A stretch of 64,000 nucleotides of DNA from Aldrovandia affinis (GCA_029706075.1 JAINUG010000026.1:6962674-7026673), one strand, 5' to 3'. Shown: positions 22,998-34,770, counted from the first letter of the stretch. The notes: generated by a model not told the origin, from the sequence alone. Made by a program: numbers and translations.

Positions 22998-24163
22998 AAT
23001 GGCCAAATAACATGCTCTAAATGTTTAGTAATACCAACATGTAATGATGAACTTCAAGTCAAGGTGGCAGGTTAATGACATGTCTATTCTTTCTGAACAA
23101 TGTACTTTGCATTTAGTCAGGGAGCAATGACCAGCAAAGGCAGACAGGGAGATATGCTCTTATTTTCACAGATGGACACAGTCAGCATGATTCAACTTCC
23201 ACCCTGGTATTTGACTTGTATGCAACAGTAATGGTCCTTGACATTGTTTAATCCACAGTAATCCCCTATATAACACCCCCAAGTAGCTACAAGCCTCTGA
23301 CAAGTCCCACAATGACCCATGGTTTGTCTGCTCGCTACATTAATACAGTTAAATGTGAAAAAATTAATTTGTTGTCAGTACACATTTTGGTGCAGTCATG
23401 CTGCTGCTTGTACTGGCATAGGCCACCACAGCAGCGAACTTGCGTGCTAGCGATGGAAGTTAGCGTTCGCAAAACCATGTATTGATATCCAATTGAACCG
23501 GGGGTTGCCATCCAAGAAGGGTCTGATTCAAATAATTAAGGTCTTGTTATCAGTTGTTTTAGTGTTGAGCTGGAATAAAAAGTGTTGAGCATTTGCATGT
23601 GTGTGTGTGTCAGTAATCATTGTCATTCCAGTGCTGCAGCTCCATCTATGTCTTCCCCTTCACATAATGCTGGTCTGGTGGCATTATGGGGGGCATGTAA
23701 ATAGAAGCTGATTCACCGAGAGCATCTTGTTGAGGGTTATTAATGTCTCTGTGACAGCAAGGCCCCTGGCAGGTGATGCAGCAGAACGTGGCCTCTCTCA
23801 GGAACATTGCATCTCTGCTTTGTCATCTGTGTGCCTGGGGTGATCCAAACAGGCACTCTCTCATGCCATACTGTTAAGCTCCTCTGTTCTTCCTCCATGT
23901 GTTTTTGTGGTGTCTTCATATAGGTGGAGCTGAAGGAGCCTTTTGCTGATTGCCGAAGAGCCTAATTGATGAATGCAACGCAGCTGACCAGCTTAAACTC
24001 AGATGATAAAACAGCTTGTCTCTGCCCGCATAGGGGGGCACTTATGTACACCATTTTAGAATAGGCTTCCAATCCAAATTAGGCTCTCGTCTGTATATAC
24101 TTGTGTTGTTTTCTGTGGCGGACAGGCAGGGTTTTTATTTATTTTTTCTTATACATTTTGTTA
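22998..24163. other. Unique-looking DNA, candidate regulatory stretch
   Basis: No open frame with a domain and no repeat. From about 23,930 to 24,060 it has words such as CTAATTGATGAATGCAA and TCAGATGATAAAACAGC, a mix of homeodomain- and GATA-like sites in balanced composition. This resembles conserved non-coding elements, but conservation cannot be tested here. Confidence 0.4.
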
Positions 24164-24171
24164 GGCTAGAG

Positions 24172-24364
24172 CAGTGGTTCTTAATCCTCTCCTCGGGGAA
24201 CCCCAGCCAGTCCATGTATTTGTTCAGTTCCACCACCAGCACACCTGATTCAACTAATTTCTACTTAACGAGCGTTGATTAGTTGAATCAGGTGTGCTGG
24301 TGGTGGAATTTAACAAATACATGGACTGGCTGGGGTTCCCCGAGGAGAGGATTGAGAACCACTG
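24172..24364. mobile_element. Palindromic hAT-type MITE (193 bp)
   Basis: Almost a full palindrome, starting CAGTGGTTCTTAATCCTC and ending GAGGATTGAGAACCACTG. The perfect 8-bp duplication GGCTAGAG lies at 24164-24171 and 24365-24372. Only a short unpaired centre separates the arms. It is non-coding. Confidence 0.96.
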
Positions 24365-24445
24365 GGCTAGAGTGTTAGGTCAGAGTAGACCTGCGGAAGA
24401 CATATTCATCCCCTGGTTATTATAACTCAGGTGGACTTCGGGACG

Positions 24446-24446
<1 letters not shown>

Positions 24447-24516
<70 letters not shown>

Positions 24517-24616
24517 GAGTAAAGTAAAACCAATGGGATTAAAACAGGATTTACTATCAGGATTTAGCATGCAGATAGTAAATCCTGTTTTAATCCCATT
24601 GGCTTTACTCTTTACT

Positions 24617-24683
<67 letters not shown>
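24447..24683. repeat. Palindrome: (CA)n - 28-bp inverted repeat - (TG)n
   Basis: A CA run (24447-24513) leads into an inverted repeat whose perfect 28-bp arms start CCAATGGGATTAAAAC (24530-24557) and return at 24575-24602. A TG run (24624-24683) follows. The two dinucleotide runs are reverse complements, so the whole 237 bp can fold into one hairpin. Apparent open frames here are dinucleotide artefacts. Confidence 0.93.
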
Positions 24684-24684
<1 letters not shown>

Positions 24685-25450
24685 ATATGGTGGCATGCAT
24701 GTGTGTTTGTGTATATCATAAGTATCATCATTTTATTCATTGTATTTATTGGAATATGTAGAAATGTATATTGTCACATAGAGTAGATCAGAAACGACAG
24801 AAATAGCATGTATGTACTGGCTTATCACATGTGAAAAAATCTGAAGAAAGTCAACCATTTTGTTCCAGTGGCAACAAAGTAGATGGGTAGGGTGGATGGA
24901 TGGGGGTGGGGGTGTGGGGGGGACTAAGAACTTAAGAGGTCAAATATGAGAGAAGTCTACTGGGGGAGTCCTTATATCTTCGGGAGAACATGGCTCCCCT
25001 GTCCCCACTGTTGCTTTTACACTTCTTATCGGCAACATCATTTATTCATCCCCCTTGAATGCACAGTGGGGAGGTGTATGCCCAATGGATGTGTTTGTTT
25101 ATAAATGATGCAGAGAAAGCTGGGGGGATGGGATATGCCTCTATCCACAACACAATCAGCTTTTTCACTGCTTTACTTCCATCCTTTAGTTAATCTTGAA
25201 TTTTTTACGTTGTTTGGAATTGGATTTCAGAACTGAAATGGAATTTAGTTTCCAGAACCCCTCCCCAAAGCTGACCTTGATGGTACAGTAATTAAATTGA
25301 GTTGCATTTCTCCATAAATCCTTTGAGATGGCTATTTTCTGCAAATTAAATGTTGACAAAATCCCAAGTTGACAAAATGCCTAAAATCATCTTTTAGACA
25401 TGTGTAGTCAACACAAATACACAACACAACCAAGTGTTCTGTATGTTATA
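24684..25450. other. No gene seen
   Basis: Unremarkable DNA with a G-rich stretch near 24,900-24,925 and no recognised element. Confidence 0.45.
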
Positions 25451-25452
25451 TA

Positions 25453-25993
25453 CACTATATGGCCAAAAGTCAGTGGACACCCTACTAATTATTGAGTTCA
25501 GGTGTTTCAGCCACACCCATTGCCAACAGGTGCATAAAATCCAGCACATAGCCACAGACAAACATTTAGAATTCAGAATGGTTCGTAAAGAGCTCAGTGA
25601 CTTTAAACGCGGCACTGTCATAGGATACCACCTTTGCCACAAGTCAGTTCATGAAATTTCTGCCCTACTAGATGTGCCCCTGCACAGAGCCCTGACCTCA
25701 ACCCCATTGAACACCTTTGGGAGGAATTAGAACGCCGATTGCGAGCCAGGCCTTCTCGTCCAACATCAGTGCCTGACCTCACAGATGCTCTTTTGGCTGA
25801 ATGGGTACAAATTCCCACAGACACACTCCAAAATCTTGTGGAAAGCCTTCCCAGAAGAGTGGCAGCTAGCTGTCATAGCCGCAAAGGGGGGTCCAACTCC
25901 ATATTAATGCCCATGGTTTTAGAATGGGATGTCCAATAAGCTCATATACAGTAGGTGTGATGGTCAGATGTCCACTGACTTGGCCATATAGTG
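25453..25993 (+). mobile_element. Internally deleted Tc1/mariner element (541 bp)
   Basis: The ends CACTATATGGCCAAAAGT and, inverted, CACTATATGGCCAAGTCA are flanked by TA (25451-25452 and 25994-25995). Transposase remains read on the plus strand. An N-terminal piece starts MVRKELSDFKRGTVIG at 25,578 and runs to about 25,690 (the first helix-turn-helix). Then comes a jump to the C-terminus with LNPIEHLWEELERRL, the third acidic motif region, in another frame. The central DDE part is gone. The ends are well kept, so it may have moved as a MITE. Confidence 0.9.
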
Positions 25994-25995
25994 TA

Positions 25996-27421
25996 GCTAT
26001 GGGCATGCATTTTTCATCACCTATGTCAGGAACCTGCAGTTCCATCCTCCAACACCAAGAGGTCGATCTTTTTTTAAGCTTTCTGTGTATACTGCAGCAT
26101 ACTACAGTAGTGTACAATATTAGTGTTTGTTGTTGTTTAAGCTACAAGACAAATGCCATATTGGGTTATTTTGAAGAAGTTCATGTATAATTTAATTCAG
26201 AGCTAAATGATGGCAGGCTTCCACAGAGCGCTCATGATCATTTATATCAGCTGCATTACCAGGTTATTTACCTATCCTGATTGCCTGAGCAGTTGGACCA
26301 CTTGTGAACGAGGGAAGAAAGGGAATATGGAAAACAATAGAAAAAATATGAACATGAATGACAAGTATTTGCATGGATTTACATTGATTTGGGGTGCAGT
26401 TGATTGATAAAGTCTACTTGAAAACCTTTCACAGAAGAGGATAATACATCCAGCATTGATATATTGAGATATTAAATAGAAGCCGACATACTTTTTACAT
26501 CATGGTGTCTTGCGGAAAAGGGCCAGCACAGATGTGAGACTATTCATACCATTAATAATAAGAATTGTTACAATTATAGTATCATAAATTACTCTAGATG
26601 TCATTATATCATTTTTAAGATTTGTATTTGCTATAATATTTATTTATTTTCATTTATATTCATAATCACAATACCCATAATCCATATGTATCTGTCTACC
26701 TACAGTAATACACTTCTGCTGGTTTCCCCCTTGTACGATAGTTCTATTTTACTGTGCTTTTAGTATCTGTGTTCTCTTGTGTCTGTGTTGTTCTCTAGTT
26801 TAACCCCCTCCCCTCTTTTCTGTTACTCTCCCCCTTCGTATGTACAAAATAAAAAAGGTGAACACCAAAGGCCAGATTTAATAAAGGATTGTGACTGCTT
26901 TGGAATGCAGTCATCACGAGGCCACAATATTTATGTCGGATTATGTCTCTTAATTATTAAAGTCTATTTGAACACTTTTGCGACTTGCAGATTGTTATAT
27001 TTTAGTACTACTGCTTAGCATTACCATATATGGAATTGCACCATACTGGCTTTTGAGTGCTATATTCATTTGTTTTACATCTAGGCTGTAGTGACGTGCT
27101 CTATTGCGCTATATTTCTATTGGGGCTTACTGAACATTTCCTATCTCTTTCTTTTTATGTCTACTGAAGTAGACTGATAGAAACTAAGATCATTTGTTTA
27201 GCTGTGATTCCACACACTAAGGCTGGCCTACAGGTGGCCCTGGACTTTCCCTGGACTCTCCCTTGGACTGCCTCTTAACTGCCCCCCACTGGACTGAGAC
27301 TGCACTGATTTTAGAATTATTCCTTCAAATCTGAGTCTTTGTAATAAAGATTTGTAACTGTTTGGGAAAACTTCTGACTTGAGCGTGTTCAATGGCCCTG
27401 GTCTGTTTAGTATTGCCCCCC
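25996..27421. other. No gene seen
   Basis: AT-rich sequence with no assigned repeat. A pyrimidine-rich stretch near 26,800-26,840 and an AATAAAG-type signal near 27,345 recall LTR or 3'-UTR sequence, but no ends can be defined. Confidence 0.35.
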
Positions 27422-27793
27422 TAGTATTTTTAGTATAGTGTAGCTCAATAGCACATGTTCTATAAACTCTTCAAAGAATGTGACCACAATAAGGAGCTAA
27501 TTCTTATGGGTGATTTTAATGTGAGCTAGTCTGAAAATAAAAGTTAAAAAGTAAAATGTAAAAAAAAAAAGTTCCTTCCATAATATTGTGAATTAATTTG
27601 ATTGCATAATTAGAACTTGTTATGCCGCACTTACATTTTTATATTTAACTTTTTAACTTTTAATGTTTTTATTTTCAGACTAGTTCAAATTAAAATCACC
27701 TATAAGCTCCTTATTGTGGTCACATTCTTTGAAGAGTTTATAGAAGATGTACTATTGTCATGGGGCTCAAGTTAGCTACACTTAAAAATACTT
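27422..27793. repeat. Fold-back repeat made of LINE endonuclease sequence
   Basis: Two arms, about 27,422-27,560 and 27,631-27,793, are imperfect inverted copies around a 70-bp centre. The left arm translates on the plus strand to a piece containing ELILMGDFNVS, the endonuclease GDFN motif of non-LTR retrotransposons. The right arm is the same sequence on the minus strand. Twin priming during LINE insertion or an inverted duplication could produce this. Confidence 0.75.
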
Positions 27794-28669
27794 AGTAAAT
27801 TGGTTATTAATGTGCCAGTATCTGCGAAAACTAAAGAGCCGCATTATAGTAACTGTTGTTGCGTTGCAACTATTTCCTTAGTACATCTTAGTAAAAAGTA
27901 TAGAAGTTTGGCTCTAATATAAAGGCTTCTAAAAACTACTGCTGTATTCAAAAACAGTTACAAAGCAATTGGGATCTTTGGTATTACTGATTGTATCAGC
28001 AAGAATATATATATTATGATTGATGATGACAGATATGATTTTCCTTATTTTGAGAACTACTCTATCTCTTAAAATTAGTTGGTAGTGAATTCCAATTTAG
28101 AGGTTTTTATAAAAAATGCTGATTGACCAAATTTTTTTTTGCATTTGGATATTGTTACATGCACCTGTTTCCCCCCTTTGTGGTGTTCTGTGTGTGTTTT
28201 CTTGTGGTGTGTGTGTTTACGAATTCTTTTTTTATAGGTGGCGTCTTCTGTGGGTGTATCCGACATGCATGCTACCCTATATAAGCTGTCAGCTGACCTG
28301 CGTCTGGGCTCGCCTGTTATCATTTCATCCATACTGGCAGTCACACACACAACAGCTTGTCTCGTTTTCTTTCATTTAAACGTGTATTGTATTGCAGTGT
28401 GTTATTTCGGTTGGAGGACAGGTGGTGTCTTTTTCTTTTTTTTCTTGCACCTTTTCAGTTAAACCTTTTACCTATACCTTTTAGTGCAATCTTCTCTAGA
28501 GATGGCTGTTGAAGATCTGGAACAGTCAGCCCATACATTTATAAATTAATTTAGGTGGTGGGGGAGCTAAGATGTAAATAATTTTTAACATGAGAAATCA
28601 AGATAACATCAAAATAAAACCAAAATTTATCCAAACTCAATAAGTTCAATTTATTTAATATTTGGCAAT
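27794..28669. other. No gene seen; TATA-containing stretch
   Basis: From about 28,140 to 28,500 the sequence has a CCTATATAAGC box near 28,275 and pyrimidine-rich surroundings, which could be an old LTR promoter. No ends or duplications were found. Confidence 0.3.
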
Positions 28670-28910
28670 GATGGTTGTAATCTGCTTTGCCTTGCATTTC
28701 AGGCTAATGTACGGACATCATGGTTAAAGAGTATGCGCTTTCGACCACAGTTTCCCCTAGTTGATGTTGTCTTTCCCTCAGACCTCCATGCCAACATCAC
28801 CTTAGCCACTGTTCCTCAGGAAACATCAGCAAGTTCCCCTCTTGCTGATGTCTCTAGGTGATTAAACATCCCAACAATCACCCCTCTTTCAAAGTCACTG
28901 AGATCTCTTC
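28670..28910 (+). repeat. Unassigned dispersed repeat R1, copy 1
   Basis: It aligns by eye with 44,925-45,130 in the same orientation. Both share TAATGTAC, TATGCGCTT, TGATGT, ACATCAC and CACTGTT blocks in the same order and spacing. I do not recognise the family. Confidence 0.5.
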
Positions 28911-28962
28911 TTCAAGCCAAATAATGGGCAACTGGTTATGCTCAGAATTTTTTTATACATGA

Positions 28963-29112
28963 CCCTAAGCAAGATGGGGTGTTACTTATGTTACAAGATG
29001 GGGTGTTACTTATTTCAGGAACCACACCTGTGTGGAAGCACCTTCTGTCAATATAATTTGTATCCCTCAAGTGTTTCCTTTATTTTGGCAATTAACTGTA
29101 GATGCCAGGGTA
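28963..29112 (-). mobile_element. Tc1-like element end fragment
   Basis: It contains AGGAACCACACCTGTGTGGA near 29,019, which is the reverse complement of sequence at about 33,995-34,020 ahead of a Tc1 transposase relic. A 20-bp unit, CAAGATGGGGTGTTACTTAT, occurs twice at its left edge. Confidence 0.6.
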
Positions 29113-29224
29113 AATATTGTATATACTTTTGGTTTAATAGAGAAGTATGTTCCCACAGTTTTGCCCAAATTATACTAAGACATGAAAGATCAAAATATTC
29201 TAAAATCTTTGTCATAGCTGCAGT

Positions 29225-29369
29225 TCATTTTGATGCTGCTTGTTCTGCAGTTTTAGCATGTACATACACAACTATATAATCTGCAAACATTTGGATGCAA
29301 ACTTGTGGGAAATAATTTACATATAGGCTAAACAATAGTGGACTCATAAGACACCCTTGGGGTACCCCC
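29225..29369 (-). pseudogene. LINE reverse-transcriptase fragment
   Basis: About 48 codons of RT. GVPQGCLMSPLLFSLYVN is motif B-like, and IQMFADYIVVYVHAKT stands where the catalytic Y/FADD box should be, with the second Asp changed to Tyr. It breaks off at 29,369, exactly where an LTR-like sequence begins. The continuation is not recognisable on the far side. It differs from the LINE at 2.3 kb. Confidence 0.8.
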
Positions 29370-30228
29370 TGTCGGGGAGGAAGATTTTTCTCATCCTGCG
29401 CAGGCAAGCAGAATGTGGCCCAGCCTAACCTGAATGCCCATAATTAAAGCGTGGTGCCGTCATTGACAAGTTTATGTGAGGGTGGTTGGTGATTGGTGCC
29501 ACTTGCAGAACCCCGGGGAATCAATAAGTTAGACTGTACTGCCCTACAGTCTAACCACTAGCTCTGAAGGTCAGAGAAATAGGGGAGAAACGAACAATAA
29601 GGAGGAACAGAAATGATCACCCAACGGGTGACTAAGTGTCACACAGACACAAACAAACGAACTGAGAAAAAACTCTGCAGAGTTGATAAGGTAAGGGTAG
29701 CGAAAACACCCGACAAACAAAATACCTTATCTAATGAAATCAGTAAACAAAAACACGCGGTGGTAAAATACCTCCACCGGATTACCCAATGGTAATGGAA
29801 AACGAACAACAAAACCAAAGACAACCGTGTGTCCGAAACAAACGAGAAAAGGCTAGTAGAGCCAAAAGAACGAAAATGAAACCCAAACACAGTCGAACCG
29901 ACTGCTCAAAAGAAACCAAACTGAAACTCCTAAAAGCGAGCAAGGTTCCTAAATCGGATACCATAAAGTAGTTCTTTATCTTGCGAAGGTTTTGAATAGA
30001 GAATGCTTTTTACTACAGTACGTTTTTTAGAGTTACGTCTTTAAAAAGACACAACCAACCTTACCGGCTAGATCGTAAAAATGGCTTACAATTTCGCACT
30101 GAACAAGGCCAGGTGCGAGTTTAAATAGGGAGGTGATTGTAAATTGAGTCCACCTGTGCACCTCCCCTAAGGAAAGCGCAACACCGCCACCTGGCGGTGA
30201 ATCTGAATCTGTCTGAACAACCATGACA
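29370..30228 (-). mobile_element. Putative solo LTR (859 bp)
   Basis: The plus strand runs from TGTCGGGGAGG to CAACCATGACA, so it has TG...CA ends. On the minus strand a CTATTTAAACTC TATA-like box lies near 30,120. Its composition differs from its surroundings, and its left edge cuts the RT fragment. I found no target duplication, so this is tentative. Confidence 0.45.
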
Positions 30229-30599
30229 GTTTATTATTCTTTGAATGAAACCAGGGCACTAAGGTATGCAGCTTTTTTGCAGCCAGCGCAATCCATATTA
30301 GATCAGCACACCAAACTTACAAGCCTATGTCATACATCACAATTTAAGAGTTCTACCTATAAGCTGGAAATTATGGGTCAGGGAGAAAAGAATTATGAGC
30401 CAGAAATAAGCGATCAACAAGGCCTTGTCACATGGTAGCAATATTCTTTGCCTGAGCATATTATGTCTTTCCAGATATCAGATCAACTAAAATCTCTGTA
30501 TATACCAAGCTGTCTTGTTTGATACTTAAAGTGTGACCTGTTGATGACTTCAGCTCAAGTTTTTGGCAGTTTTAAGGAGTCAAGGAAGATCACATTTCT
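30229..30599. other. No gene seen
   Basis: AT-rich; it may include the unrecognised upstream part of the LTR-6 relic that follows. Confidence 0.35.
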
Positions 30600-31104
30600 T
30601 CATTCTTGGGAGATGTGGTGGCAGCTCACACCTGTGTTTGCATTTGGAGAGAGACAAACTTGGTTTGGTATCATTTTCTTCCATTTTATCTATTTTATGA
30701 TTGTTACATGTCAATTTTATGTCTAGGATTTAGTATTTGTTAAGATAGTTAAACCTACTTCTGTAGATTGAACGTTGAATATATTGTCTTTTTTGTAACT
30801 TAATAAACCAGCTGTTCTTTTTTATTGAATTGTGTGTTGTGTATTTTGATGAAAGTTGATCCACCAGATTTCTCTGCCTATCAAATAATTAGGTGATTTA
30901 ATTGATAATTGGTATCCTGTGTAGTAATTATATTAAATCAAATAAATATATTTTAGGATAAGTGAGGGGTTTTCATACGTGATACCACTTGTGTTCAGTA
31001 TTCAGAGTGCTGAACTTTAAACAAGGGTATTTGACTGTTAAGGCTACTGGATTCAGATTCACTGCTATGACATTTACATTATCCTGATGAGAATCTGCCG
31101 ACCA
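30600..31104 (+). mobile_element. LTR-6 relic, copy 1
   Basis: It resembles, in reverse, the LTR at 42,977-43,726: GTTGATCCACCAGAT near 30,854, AGTGAGGGGTTTT near 30,961, GTTAAGGCTACTGGATTCAG near 31,038, and an end GAATCTGCCGACCA. TTAATAAACC near 30,801 fits a polyadenylation signal in this orientation. The upstream end is not defined. Confidence 0.55.
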
Positions 31105-31538
31105 TTGCAAATTCTTTCTCTCTAAAGTATTGAATTAAAGTGCCTACATATGGCTGAGTACCAGATAGCAGTGCTCTCTATGTAGAACAGTAGGTTAGTG
31201 ATGAAGCTCCTGCCCTCCTTCAGAGAATAGCTACAAACTAGAATCTCTGGATCTCTCAGCTGCCTGTTTATGATGCAGTTTGGAATGTTCAAAGATCTTT
31301 TCTGCTTGATTTACAAAGGGGCAGGACCAAGAAGCTGCTGTGACTACTTTTGCCATTGTTTATTTTAAAATTGTGTTCTTGTTCTTATTTTGTTTTTGTT
31401 TAGTCCAACTGACAATCCAAAATGGCTAATACCTAATATTAAAGTTATATTGAGTTATGCAGGCTCCCTTTTGTTCTTCTGCATACATTGGCCTAATCTT
31501 TCTCAATTCTGTTCCTCAATCCTCCTCTACTCCTCTCT

Positions 31539-31769
31539 TTACATTTACATTGACATTTTAGGCATTTTGCAGACTCTCTTATCCAGAGCGACTTACACAG
31601 TTTATATTTCTTTACATAGAATCAATTTATACAGCTGGATATTTTACTGAAGCAATTCGGGTTAAGTACCTTGCTCAAGGGTACAACAGCAGTGATCCAC
31701 CTGGGAATTGAACCAGCAACTTCTGAGTTACAAGTCCAGTTCCCTAACCATTGCACTACACTGCCGCCA
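31539..31769 (-). mobile_element. tRNA-derived SINE, family S2, copy 1
   Basis: Read on the minus strand it starts GGCGGCAGTGTAGTGCAATG (tRNA-like, box A), has GGTTCAATTCCC as box B, a central block TACCCTTGAGCAAGGTACTT, and a tail with CTCTGGATAAGAGAGTCTGC ending in (ATGTAA)-like repeats. This head, middle and tail arrangement is common in teleost V-SINE-like elements; the family name is inference. Confidence 0.8.
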
Positions 31770-31913
31770 AGTCTTTGTTCAATTGTTCCTTGTTCCTCAA
31801 TGCCTTTCCTCTTCTCACTCGCAAGTACTATTTACCTTCAGTAAACTTATGCAACCAATGAATAGAACTTGAACAATTAACTAATCCTATATAAATCAGG
31901 AGCTCATATTACG

Positions 31914-32262
31914 CATGAGACTATCAGCACAGACAATAAATTACCTGCATAGACATGAGACTACCTGCACAGACATTAAATTACCTGCATAGACATGAGA
32001 CTACCTGTTTATATATTAAATTACCTCCATAGACATGAGACTACCTGCACAGACATTCAATTGCCTGCATAGACATGAGACTACCTGTTTATATATTAAA
32101 TGACCTCCATAGACATGAGACTACCTGCGCAGACATTAGATGATCAGCATAGACATGAGACTACCTGCACAGACATTAAATTACTTGCATAGACATGAGA
32201 CTACCTGCACAGACATTAAATTACCTGCATAGGCATGAGACTACCTGCACAGATGTTAAGAG
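31914..32262. repeat. 40-bp minisatellite, about 8.7 copies
   Basis: The unit is 40 bp, built from two related halves: CATAGACATGAGACTACCTG and a half with CACAGACATTAAATTACCTG. Some units replace the second half by TTTATATATTAAATTACCTC, giving an 80-bp higher-order pattern in the middle. Confidence 0.95.
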
Positions 32263-33099
32263 GACCTGTCCAGAACTGCACAGAAATAGGACGCATAGGC
32301 CAGAACTAATCTATGCATCAGTGTTGCACTCCGCTGTTTCTTTGCAGCCACCAATTTGAGACCACATCCAATCACAATGAAACAGGGGCAGGCCAAGAGA
32401 TTTCATTCATCTGGAAAAAATGTTTGCATGGCTAATTATATATGCCCTGAAAAATGGTAACACAAGTGGGCATAAGTAGGCACATTTATGTGAATTTATG
32501 CACACATACGCACAAACTCGTATACAGAAAATTCCTTTGTACATCCATTTAATAGTTACTCTCTATGACCATTCAGAAAAGGAACCTTTCATCCTCATTA
32601 TGTCAAATTTAAGAATTAATTAAGGTACAAAGCAAATATTGTTTTTTTTTTCTCCAGAGACATGAGATATGGGTCATGCTTTCAACATTTTTTTATTTTA
32701 TAAGTACTAATTTAAGGGTTTCCTCTAAAGGCAGCATACATAGACTATACTTCTTTTTTTAAATTAATTATGTCTGCAACTATAAGGTCAGGTGTCATAT
32801 GCAAATATAATCACCACAAAATTGTCGTTTTCTTTGCTGCAGGCTCGCTATCTCATAATAATTGCTGAATTTACGTTTTACATAAAAAAATGTAATTGGC
32901 AGCAAAATATTGTTACATTGTTTTCTGCATTTGCAGCTGTTTATAATGGGTAAAAGCAAATATACAGTATTTATTCTGAGGAAATGGGGGAGTTATTACA
33001 TTGTATGTCACGAGAAGGCATGATTACTTTGTATTCTGTATTACAGAAATAGTGCGCTTTAAGTTGTGAAAATCTTCAAATTCTTTCAAATAAACATTT
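32263..33099. other. No gene seen
   Basis: AT-rich unique-looking DNA with poly-T runs near 32,642 and 32,753. No repeat was assigned. Confidence 0.4.
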
Positions 33100-33932
33100 A
33101 GAATGCTGCATGAAAACTAGGTCATCTCATCATGTCCATGGGACAACAATAGCCCGTGCACCTCACAAATCTGTGCTTTATGGGAGGGTGGCAAAAAGAA
33201 AACCATTATTGAAGAAAACTCACATGAAATCTCACCTAGAGTTTGCCAGAAGAGATGTGGGAGACTCTCAAACCAAGTGGAGGGAGATTGTATGGACTGA
33301 TAAGACCAAGATTTAACCTTTTTGCATCAATGTTAGGCGCAGGCCTGAGCATTGTCCATCATCCCAATAACACTATCCCCACCGTGAAACATGGTGGCAG
33401 GAGCCTAATGCTATGGGCATGCTTCTCTGCTTCAGGGACTGGAAAACTTAGCAAAATAGAGGGCAAAATGGATGGCACATGACATAGACAGGTATTGGAG
33501 GAAAACCTGCTGCAGTCTGCAAGAGACATGGGACTTGGGAGAAGATTCATATTCCACCAGGACAATGACCCAAAGCATACAGAAACAAGCACATTGGAAT
33601 TGTTTAAAAACAAAACAAAATGTCCTGGAGTGGCCCAGTCAAAACCCAGACCTCAATCCAATTGAGAATCAGTGGAAAGTTGTAATTGTCAGTAAAGGTG
33701 CTTCTACCAAGTATTAAGTCAAGGGGGGTGAACACTTATTTAATCAGTTATTGTCTGTTTTTGATTTGCAATTTATTAAGTAAAATATTTAGAGCAGTTT
33801 CTTTTATTTGACATTATAGAGTCGTTTGTGTTCATCAGTGGCAAGAAATCCCAATTAAATCCATTTTAATTCAATGAAGTAAGAAAATATGTGAAAAATA
33901 CCAAAAAGGGTGAATACTTTTTATATGCACTA
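33100..33932 (+). pseudogene. Tc1-like transposase relic
   Basis: Several frames carry Tc1 motifs in order: [19 protein letters not shown] with a first-Asp region WTDKTKI near 33,285-33,313; [20 protein letters not shown] near 33,380-33,435; FHQDNDPKH-like sequence near 33,553-33,580; and WPSQNPDLNPIENQW near 33,632-33,675. Stops and frameshifts separate them. The 3' end GGGTGAATACTTTTTATATG near 33,909 is a typical Tc1 inverted-repeat end. The N-terminal DNA-binding part is missing. Confidence 0.85.
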
Positions 33933-33945
33933 GGTAGCTAGGTAA

Positions 33946-34440
33946 CTAGGTAGCTGTCAAATAAATGAGAGATACAAAGTATATTGAAAGCTGGTGCTTC
34001 CACACAGGTGTGGTTCCTGAGTTAATTAGACAGTCACTGTTTCCCACGGTGAAGGATTCTGCAGGATCTGTAATGGTGTGGGGTGTATTTTCCTGGGATG
34101 GTTTAGGTCCACTTAAAGAATGGTGTTTTTCATGATAATCCCCGATCCACATGAGTGGCATATGTAAACCATATGCCATGGCAATCTCATTCACTAAATC
34201 TCAACCAAATTGAACACATATGGGAGATTCTGGAGCAACGCCTAAGACAGTGTTTTACACCACCATCAACAAAACAGCAGATGATGAAATTTCCCATGGA
34301 AGAATGGTGTGAAATCCCTCCAATACAAACACTTGTTCCAGACACTTGTAGAATCTATGTCAAAGTGGCTTGCCAACAGTGTTTAGAAGAAAAAAAAGAC
34401 ATTTCAGGCTCCAATCATGTAAAATATGTTTCAGCTTCTA
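33946..34440 (+). pseudogene. Second Tc1-like relic, 5' leader joined to C-terminus
   Basis: The leader has GTGCTTCCACACAGGTGTGG near 33,993. The coding remnant has SLNLNQIEHIWEILEQRLRQ near 34,195-34,250, followed by FPMEEWCEIPPIQTLV, the C-terminal end of a Tc1 transposase. The DNA-binding and most catalytic parts are deleted. Related fragments are at 28.96 and 44.8 kb. Confidence 0.8.
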
Positions 34441-34738
34441 TGTAGTTTGGGCAGCACATAACAATGTCCAACACTTCTGAAGTAATTTGCATTACAATTG
34501 CTGACTGTGATCTAGCAACATCTAGCTACTGGGACTTCTGCCATTCATTGAGGGTATGACAGAAATGTGCTTGTGCTATGGGTTTCTTCGCTATCCTGCC
34601 TCATAGAACTGTTATCAATAAAGGCTAACAACAAGCTAGAAGTCATTGTAACATTAAACTTCACTGAGGCAGAGTAAAACATCATGGAACTTTTTACGTT
34701 TTCTGTGAGAAGTGTACTGTCTCGGTCACGTGCCGTCA

Positions 34739-34770
34739 CAACACACACACACACACACACACACGCACAC
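34739..34770. repeat. (CA)n microsatellite
   Basis: A short CA run with one CG interruption. Confidence 0.95.

Noticed and set aside
24427-24721. Open frames of 89-96 codons on both strands
   Set aside because: They are CA/TG dinucleotide repeats translated as His-Thr or Cys-Val.
31914-32262. CRISPR array, because of the regular repeats
   Set aside because: The 40-bp units are contiguous with no unique spacers, and the genome is a eukaryote's; it is a minisatellite.
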